A stretch of DNA of 28,150 nucleotides from Flavobacterium sp. (GTDB lineage Bacteria; Bacteroidota; Bacteroidia; Flavobacteriales; Flavobacteriaceae). Of the stretch, positions 23,162-28,150 are shown in pieces. The stretch lies in assembly GCF_021151785.1 (NCBI RefSeq), contig NZ_JAGKWP010000022.1, forward strand, positions 1 to 28,150. The letters are read 5' to 3'. Numbering within the stretch: position 1 is the stretch's first letter; each line of letters begins with the position of its first letter. A program made the position numbers and the translations under genes. Below the pieces are notes generated by a model that did not search any database, was not told the origin of the DNA, and saw only the letters and a list, made by a program, of their open reading frames with translations.

Positions 23162-23926
23162 TTAGTTTAAAAAATTCTCAACTTCACAAAAAAAGTCTTT
23201 AGCATTTTCAGCATGCAACCAATGTCCTGCGCTTGAAATAGTTACAATTTTAGCCTTTGGAAAATGAAAATATATAGTTTCAAAATCAGCATCTAATATA
23301 TATTCCGAGTATTCTCCTCTTAAAAACAATACCTCTCCTTGAAACGTATGATTAATTGGTAATGCCGCTCCAATTTCTCCAATTTTTTCATTAAAAACAG
23401 CAAGATTAAATCGAAAAGCCAATTGTCCTGGCTCCTTCCAATATAAATTTTTTAATAAAAACTGTCGTGTCCCAAAATCATGAATAAAGGTAGATAAAAT
23501 TGTTTCCACTTCATTTCTAGTTGGTTTCAAAGAAAAATCAACAGCATTTAATGCCTTCAATATAGTTTGATGATGAGGCGGATAATATTTAGGACCAATA
23601 TCAGCAATTATTAATCTTTCAATCATATCAGGGTAGGTCGTGGCAAATAGCATGGCAATTTTACCTCCCATAGAATGACCTAATAAGACGATATTGTTTA
23701 GTTGATGATATTCTAAATATTCTTTTACATCTTGAACCATGACTTCATAATTAAATGCATTATCATGAAAACTTTTGCCATGATTTCGCATATCTAAACT
23801 ATGCACTTGATAACCGAGTTCAACAAACTGTTGACTTAACGTTTTCCAGTTATCAGACATTCCTAAAAACCCATGGATAATTAAAAAAGGCTGTCCCTCT
23901 CCTTCAATTCTAGAATGAACTAACAT
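23162..23926 (-). CDS. Alpha/beta fold hydrolase (YbfF-like)
   Basis: 254-residue cytoplasmic alpha/beta hydrolase. The oxyanion-hole segment IIHGFLGMSDNW (16-27), the nucleophile elbow GHSMGG with S85, and the catalytic histidine H235 in SSAGHWLHAE are all visible. MRNHGKS (47-52) is typical of the YbfF-like esterase group. There is no signal peptide. It begins one base after the pdxJ stop, so it is cotranscribed and probably translationally coupled. Its natural substrate is not known; the link to pyridoxal phosphate synthesis may be only positional. Confidence 0.88.
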   Translation of the reverse strand: MLVHSRIEGEGQPFLIIHGFLGMSDNWKTLSQQFVELGYQVHSLDMRNHGKSFHDNAFNYEVMVQDVKEYLEYHQLNNIVLLGHSMGGKIAMLFATTYPDMIERLIIADIGPKYYPPHHQTILKALNAVDFSLKPTRNEVETILSTFIHDFGTRQFLLKNLYWKEPGQLAFRFNLAVFNEKIGEIGAALPINHTFQGEVLFLRGEYSEYILDADFETIYFHFPKAKIVTISSAGHWLHAENAKDFFCEVENFLN

Positions 23927-23927
23927 A

Positions 23928-24641
23928 TTATTTCAATTTTTGCAAATACATATTCACTACATTTTCCAAGCCTAAATACAAAGACTCACAAATCAAAGCA
24001 TGTCCAATAGACACTTCTAATAATCCTGGAATATTTTCCTTAAAAAATCGAATATTATCTAAACTTAAATCATGACCTGCATTAATACCTAAATCTAACT
24101 CATTAGCTCTAATTGCTGCTTGAACATAAGGCTCAATACCCTTTAAATTTCCTAGACCAAATTCATGCGCAAAACTTTCAGTATACAATTCAATTCGGTC
24201 TGTACCCGTCTCCTTTGCACCTTCTATCATAGCCACATTAGGATCAACAAATATAGAAGTTCTAATACCGTGACTTTTAAAAATACCAATCACTTCTTTT
24301 AAGTAATCTTTATGTTTAACCGTATTCCATCCTGCATTTGAAGTTAAAGCACCAATAGCATCCGGAACTAAGGTCACTTGCGTTGGATTACAAGCCAATA
24401 CTAAATCTATAAAATTATGTTGTGGATTTCCTTCTATATTATATTCTGTGTAAACCACATTTTTTAAATCTCTTGCATCTTGATATCGGATATGTCTTTC
24501 ATCAGGCCTTGGATGAACAGTAACTCCATGAGCACCAAATTTTTGAACATCTCTAGCTACTTGTAATACACTAGGCACATTACCTCCTCTTGAATTTCTT
24601 AGAGTAGCAATTTTATTGATATTTACGGATAATTTAGTCAT
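23928..24641 (-). CDS. pdxJ: Pyridoxine 5'-phosphate synthase
   Basis: Condenses 1-deoxy-D-xylulose 5-phosphate with 3-amino-2-oxopropyl phosphate to form pyridoxine 5'-phosphate, the ring-closing step of the DXP-dependent vitamin B6 pathway. The 237-residue TIM barrel shows VNINKIATLRNSRGG at the start, the active-site loop VTVHPRPDERHI (H43, R45, H50), the glutamate E70 in YNIEGNP, and H190 in INAGHDL. Its substrate is the product of Dxs, also encoded in this window. It is first of a two-gene unit with the alpha/beta hydrolase and divergent from the CBS gene. Confidence 0.96.
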   Translation of the reverse strand: MTKLSVNINKIATLRNSRGGNVPSVLQVARDVQKFGAHGVTVHPRPDERHIRYQDARDLKNVVYTEYNIEGNPQHNFIDLVLACNPTQVTLVPDAIGALTSNAGWNTVKHKDYLKEVIGIFKSHGIRTSIFVDPNVAMIEGAKETGTDRIELYTESFAHEFGLGNLKGIEPYVQAAIRANELDLGINAGHDLSLDNIRFFKENIPGLLEVSIGHALICESLYLGLENVVNMYLQKLK

Positions 24642-24659
24642 AACAATTTATTATTTTTA

Positions 24660-24667
24660 CAAAAATA
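24660..24667 (-). promoter_or_regulatory. Candidate -7 element for pdxJ
   Basis: TATTTTTG on the minus strand, 18 bases before the ATG. The nearest TTG is too close to act as a -33, so support is partial. Confidence 0.4.
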
Positions 24668-24732
24668 GAAAACAAACCAACACATTTCCTTATTTTTTAG
24701 TTATTTTGCATAAGCATTGAAAAAGTAAAAAA

Positions 24733-25392
24733 ATGACCGAAATTAAAGACTTCATTAACAACCAAGTAGAACCACTTCAATCTAACGACTTCATTGTAGA
24801 TGTTCAAAATATTTTTTTAGATTTTGAGTACACGCATTTTCCAATAATTGAAAATGATGTTTTTATTGGCTCAATTGGACGAGATGAAGCAGAAATGTAT
24901 ACTAGTACAGATTCCATCAATGAACACAAATATGGATTACATCGTTTTTTTGTAAGAGAAAAAATGAATTGGTTTGATGTTTTTGAAGAATTTTCAAAGA
25001 ACCACACAAATATCCTACCCATTTTAGATGAAAAAAATCAATACCTAGGTTTTTATGAACTAGATGACGTGTTGCATTTTTTAAACGAAACCACTTTTAT
25101 AAAAGAAAATGGAGGAATAATTGTAATTGAAAAAAACACGAATGATTTTACTTTTAGTCAAATTACTCAAATCATAGAAAGTAATGATGCAAAAATTTTA
25201 GGATTATTTATTTCTTATTCAGATAGTGAAACTACTCAAATTACGGTTAAAACAACTTTGAATAACTTTAATGAAATCATTCAAACGTTTAGAAGATACA
25301 ATTACACCATCTTATCAGAACACCAAGAAGATTCTTACTTAAACAGTTTAAAAGAGCGTTCAGATTATTTAGATAAATATTTAAGCATTTAA
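24733..25392 (+). CDS. CBS domain-containing protein
   Basis: 219-residue soluble protein. Residues about 1-125 carry a pair of CBS motifs: THFPIIENDVFIGSIGRDEAE (first) and NHTNILPILDEKNQYLGFYELDDVL (second), the usual adenosine-nucleotide-sensing arrangement. The C-terminal part (about 128-205) has an ACT-like alternation of strands and helices (GGIIVIEKNTNDFTFSQITQIIES and an ITVKTTLNNFNEIIQTFRRYNY segment). There are no membrane segments, so it is not the CBS-containing GldE. It is followed 22 bases later by nadK on the same strand; a nucleotide-sensing partner of NAD kinase is an attractive but untested idea. Confidence 0.85.
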   Translation: MTEIKDFINNQVEPLQSNDFIVDVQNIFLDFEYTHFPIIENDVFIGSIGRDEAEMYTSTDSINEHKYGLHRFFVREKMNWFDVFEEFSKNHTNILPILDEKNQYLGFYELDDVLHFLNETTFIKENGGIIVIEKNTNDFTFSQITQIIESNDAKILGLFISYSDSETTQITVKTTLNNFNEIIQTFRRYNYTILSEHQEDSYLNSLKERSDYLDKYLSI

Positions 25393-25414
25393 GTCTTATT
25401 GAAATTACAATCTT

Positions 25415-26299
25415 ATGAAAATAGCTATTTTCGGACAATATTATCAAAACAACACACATCAAATTGTTGAAAAAGTCATCGATTTCTTGACTAAAAAATC
25501 AGATGTAATTTTAATATACGACCCATTTTTAAAAAAGTTGCTTGAAAATGGATTTGCAAATCCATGCATCAAAACATTCTCGAACCATGAGGATTTGAAA
25601 GATAATTTTGATTTTTTAATAAGTATTGGTGGAGACGGAACAATACTAAGAGCGGCCACTTTTGTTCGAGATTCCAACCTCCCAATAATTGGTATAAACG
25701 CAGGAAGATTAGGTTTTTTAGCTACAATACAAGAAGAAAATATTGCTTTTTTTCTAGAAAAAATTCACACCAAAGAATATAATATTTCAAAACGTGCACT
25801 AGTAAATATTAAAGCTACTCCAAAAAATGATGATATTACTAAAATTGATTTTGCGCTCAATGAAATTACCGTATCCAGAAAAGACACTACGTCAATGATT
25901 ACCATCGAGACTTACATCAACGATGAATATCTGAACGCATATTGGGCAGATGGATTAATCATTTCTACTCCTACAGGTTCTACTGGTTATTCATTAAGTT
26001 GCGGTGGACCAGTATTAATGCCTACCGCAAATTGCTTTACCATCACTCCAATCGCCCCACACACTTTAACTGCTAGACCATTAGTTATTCCCGATGATGT
26101 AGAAATTAAACTAAGAGTAACAGGTAGAGAAGAACAATATCTTGTTTCTATGGATTCTAGAATAACTTCGGTTTCAAACGAAACTCTTTTATCAATAAAA
26201 AAAGCTCCCTTTTACATTCACATAGTTGAATTTAAAGAAGAACGCTTTTTAAAAACCATTAGAAAGAAACTGCTTTGGGGAGAAGATAAACGCAATTAA
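25415..26299 (+). CDS. nadK: NAD kinase
   Basis: Phosphorylates NAD to NADP with ATP (or polyphosphate). The 294 residues show the catalytic GGDGT motif (72-76), the NE motif (N149, E150), the conserved glycine-rich segment TPTGSTGYSLS (185-195) and the GREEQYLVSMDS region near the C-terminal end of the fold. Length and start are normal. It lies between the CBS gene and porG, an order I recall as conserved in Flavobacteria. Confidence 0.96.
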   Translation: MKIAIFGQYYQNNTHQIVEKVIDFLTKKSDVILIYDPFLKKLLENGFANPCIKTFSNHEDLKDNFDFLISIGGDGTILRAATFVRDSNLPIIGINAGRLGFLATIQEENIAFFLEKIHTKEYNISKRALVNIKATPKNDDITKIDFALNEITVSRKDTTSMITIETYINDEYLNAYWADGLIISTPTGSTGYSLSCGGPVLMPTANCFTITPIAPHTLTARPLVIPDDVEIKLRVTGREEQYLVSMDSRITSVSNETLLSIKKAPFYIHIVEFKEERFLKTIRKKLLWGEDKRN

Positions 26300-26384
26300 C
26301 ATAACATTTATATACTTTCTTCGTTATTTATACATCTTACAACTAAAAATAACTGGTTTAGGATGGTTAGTATTTCAATATTAT

Positions 26385-26392
26385 TATATTTG
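26385..26392 (+). promoter_or_regulatory. Candidate -7 element for porG-uppS-bamA
   Basis: TATATTTG, an exact TAnnTTTG match, 15 bases before the porG ATG. It supports the start at 26408, because an upstream in-frame start at 26363 would precede the promoter. No TTG at -33. Confidence 0.45.
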
Positions 26393-26407
26393 CAAACTAT
26401 TAAAAAA

Positions 26408-27091
26408 ATGAAGAAACTATTTTTATACATAATTGTTTTGTTTTCTGTTATTAATTCTCATGCTCAAATTCATGAAATTGGTATTTTTACTGGAGGCATC
26501 AATTACATAGGTGATGTTGGTCCTACTGACTATATTGCTCCTAGTAAATTCGCTTTTGGTGCAATATATAAATGGAATAAAAGCAAAAGACATTCTTACA
26601 GATTTTCCTATTTTCAGGGAAAAATAGAGTCTAATGATTTAGAGAGTCAAGCACCTAACAGAAAACTAAGAGGATTTAAAATTGAAAACTCAGTTAAAGA
26701 GTTTTCAGCTGGATTAGAGTTTAATTTTTTAAACTTTGACCTTCATGAATCGGATTTTGCCTTTTCTCCTTATGTTTACACTGGAATATCGACTTTTATT
26801 TACAATGAAACCTATGTTTTAAATAAAGAAAGTAAGAAAGATTATCAAAGTTACTCATTGGCGATTCCAATGACAGTGGGTGTAAAAGCTAAAATTGCCC
26901 AACAATGGGTTTTAGGAATGGAAATAGGGGCTAGATATACATTTACTGATAATTTAGATGGCAGTAATCCTAAAAATAAAAATTTCGAAACCTTAAAATT
27001 TGGAAATTTAAATAGTAAAGATTGGTATGTATTTAGTGGTATTACACTAACATATACTTTTGGTAAAAATCCATGTTTTTGTGCCGATTAA
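26408..27091 (+). CDS. porG: DUF6089 outer membrane barrel, PorG-type type IX secretion component
   Basis: 227 residues from ATG 26408, chosen over an in-frame start at 26363 because it begins directly with the signal peptide MKKLFLYIIVLFSVINSHAQ and lies downstream of a good -7 box. The mature part (IHEIGIFTGGINYIGDVGPT) is a beta-rich barrel ending TLTYTFGKNPCFCAD. The family is DUF6089, which I equate with PorG, the outer-membrane protein that associates with the PorK/PorN ring in the type IX secretion system of Porphyromonas gingivalis. The location directly upstream of uppS and bamA matches, from memory, porG in both P. gingivalis and F. johnsoniae. The two cysteines near the end (CFC) may form a disulfide. 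The family call is firm; the PorG name rests on synteny and family. Confidence 0.78.
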   Translation: MKKLFLYIIVLFSVINSHAQIHEIGIFTGGINYIGDVGPTDYIAPSKFAFGAIYKWNKSKRHSYRFSYFQGKIESNDLESQAPNRKLRGFKIENSVKEFSAGLEFNFLNFDLHESDFAFSPYVYTGISTFIYNETYVLNKESKKDYQSYSLAIPMTVGVKAKIAQQWVLGMEIGARYTFTDNLDGSNPKNKNFETLKFGNLNSKDWYVFSGITLTYTFGKNPCFCAD

Positions 27092-27092
27092 A

Positions 27093-27833
27093 ATGAATTT
27101 AGAAAACGAAATAAATAAAGACAAATTACCTAAACACCTTGCTATCATCATGGATGGTAATGGAAGATGGGCTAAACAACAAGGAAAGTTAAGAGCTTTT
27201 GGTCATGAAAACGGAACTAAGTCTGTGAGAACAACCGTTGAAGCTTGTGCTAAATTAGGTATTGAATATTTGACCCTGTATGCTTTTTCGACCGAAAATT
27301 GGAACCGACCAAAATTGGAAGTTGAAATTTTAATGAAGTTATTAATCAGTTCATTAAAAAAAGAATTAAAAACACTCCAAGACAACAACATTAAACTTCA
27401 TGCAATTGGTAATCTTAATTCACTTCCTACTGGTGTAAAAAAAGAATTACTTGAAGTAATTGACAAAACTAAAAATAATTCTAAAATGACTTTAACACTA
27501 GCATTAAGCTATGGTTCTAGAGATGAAATCATAAATGCTGTTAAAAACATTTCAGAAAAAGTTAAAAATAATATAATTTCAATTGATACTATTGATGAAT
27601 CAATTATTAATCAGCATCTTTACACGCAAAACATACCTGATGTTGACTTAGTTATAAGAACAAGTGGAGAACATAGAATTAGTAATTTCTTACTTTGGCA
27701 AATTGCTTATGCGGAATTTTATTTCACAGAAGTACTTTGGCCTGATTTTAAAGAAGAAGAACTAATCAAAGCCATCATTAGTTATCAAAACAGAGAGAGA
27801 AGATTTGGTAAAACCAGCGAACAAATTAAATAA
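27093..27833 (+). CDS. uppS: Isoprenyl transferase (undecaprenyl diphosphate synthase)
   Basis: Cis-prenyltransferase that builds the C55 lipid carrier for peptidoglycan and surface polysaccharides. I start it at ATG 27093, one base after the porG stop, rather than at an in-frame codon 33 bases upstream inside porG, because the family begins a few residues before the MDGNGRW motif. In this 246-residue form the catalytic D21 lies in IIMDGNGRWAK, H38 in GHENG, STENWNRP spans 66-73, and RTSGEHRISNFLLWQ (about 189-203) carries the pyrophosphate-binding residues. Cotranscribed with porG and bamA, an arrangement that couples envelope lipid supply to outer-membrane assembly. Confidence 0.96.
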   Translation: MNLENEINKDKLPKHLAIIMDGNGRWAKQQGKLRAFGHENGTKSVRTTVEACAKLGIEYLTLYAFSTENWNRPKLEVEILMKLLISSLKKELKTLQDNNIKLHAIGNLNSLPTGVKKELLEVIDKTKNNSKMTLTLALSYGSRDEIINAVKNISEKVKNNIISIDTIDESIINQHLYTQNIPDVDLVIRTSGEHRISNFLLWQIAYAEFYFTEVLWPDFKEEELIKAIISYQNRERRFGKTSEQIK

Positions 27834-27838
27834 TAAAC

Positions 27839-28150
27839 ATGTTTAAAAGAAAATTAGTATTTTTATTTGCCTTTATATTGTTAGGTGGATTGTTTCAATC
27901 AAAGGCACAAGAAACACAATTAGAAAAAGGAAAAGAATATACTTTAGCAGGCATTGAAGTTACTGGAAAGGTATCTTACAATGAACAAACAGTAATTACA
28001 TTTACTGAACTACAAGTTGGTAGTAAAATTAGAATTCCTGGAAGTGAAATTAGTGAAGCTGTTAAAAAATTATGGAAGCTTGGTTTATTCAATGATGTTA
28101 ATTTTTACGTTAAAAAAATTGAAGGTGACAATATATTTCTTGAATTAAAT
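27839..28150 (+). CDS. bamA: Outer membrane protein assembly factor BamA, N-terminal part (cut by window edge)
   Basis: Open frame from ATG 27839 to the right edge, 104 residues visible. The signal peptide (MFKRKLVFLFAFILLGGLFQ, ending near SKAQ) is followed by the first POTRA repeat: YTLAGIEVTGKVSYNEQTV, then SEISEAVKKLWKLGLFNDVNFYV, the typical POTRA strand-helix-helix-strand pattern of BamA. The location after uppS is the standard one in Bacteroidota. BamA is the core of the machine that inserts outer-membrane barrels, and would serve PorG and the FadL-type protein here. The start is 5 bases after the uppS stop. Confidence 0.92.
   Translation, partial: MFKRKLVFLFAFILLGGLFQSKAQETQLEKGKEYTLAGIEVTGKVSYNEQTVITFTELQVGSKIRIPGSEISEAVKKLWKLGLFNDVNFYVKKIEGDNIFLELN

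Noticed and set aside
24733..25392. The CBS protein as a displaced GldE
   Set aside because: GldE has N-terminal membrane segments before its CBS domains; this 219-residue protein has none.
1..28150. CRISPR arrays, tRNA or rRNA genes, insertion sequences, defence islands
   Set aside because: No regularly spaced repeats, tRNA-like cloverleaf, transposase or nuclease cluster was found when reading both strands.

Overview
The window is a gene-dense, AT-rich chromosomal segment from a member of the Bacteroidota, most likely a Flavobacteriaceae species close to Flavobacterium. Evidence: promoters of the Bacteroidota type (TTG, about 20 bases, TAnnTTTG) occur upstream of many genes, Shine-Dalgarno sequences are essentially absent, and family-specific genes are present: the gliding lipoprotein gldD, the type IX secretion barrel porG, DUF3078, the mutY-ssb-gldD and HU-rng clusters, and the nadK-porG-uppS-bamA cluster. 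I see no rRNA, tRNA, CRISPR array, insertion sequence or prophage, and no gap above about 205 bases without a gene. It reads as stable housekeeping DNA, and I found no strong candidate for a new multi-gene system.

Layout. 1-7.4 kb, minus strand: mutY, ssb, gldD, then a run of a very large secreted TraB/GumN protein, a queuosine-precursor transporter (yhhQ), 3-methyladenine DNA glycosylase I (tag) and a VF530-type protein cut by the window edge. 7.5-9.8 kb, plus strand: HU protein, a 30-residue extremely basic protein and RNase G/E. 9.8-11.0 kb, minus: a SIMPL-domain protein and the TadA deaminase. 11.1-13.8 kb, plus: dxs overlapping a DUF3078 outer-membrane-type protein. 13.8-14.6 kb, minus: DUF2797. 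14.7-16.2 kb, plus: a GH3-type acyl-amide synthetase homologue. 16.2-24.6 kb, minus: clpX, clpP, tig (transcribed tig, clpP, clpX), a small 4-TM membrane protein, a FadL-type porin followed by a GDSL lipoprotein, and pdxJ followed by an alpha/beta hydrolase. 24.7-28.15 kb, plus: CBS protein, nadK, porG, uppS and the 5' part of bamA.

Functional themes: DNA repair (tag, mutY, ssb), protein quality control (tig, clpP, clpX), RNA decay and tRNA modification (rng, tadA, yhhQ), isoprenoid supply (dxs to uppS, both in this window), cofactors (pdxJ, nadK) and envelope biogenesis, gliding and secretion (gldD, porG, bamA, fadL-type).

The items most worth a second look are small. gldE is missing from its usual place between ssb and gldD, and the adjacent Ssb lacks the family's acidic DDLPF-like tip. 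A 14-bp inverted repeat and a 12-bp direct repeat surround the promoter and TTG start codon of the large TraB protein. A cluster of palindromes lies upstream of rng. A 30-residue basic protein, probably ribosome-associated, is encoded between HU and rng. Several start codons were reassigned, with reasons given in the entries.
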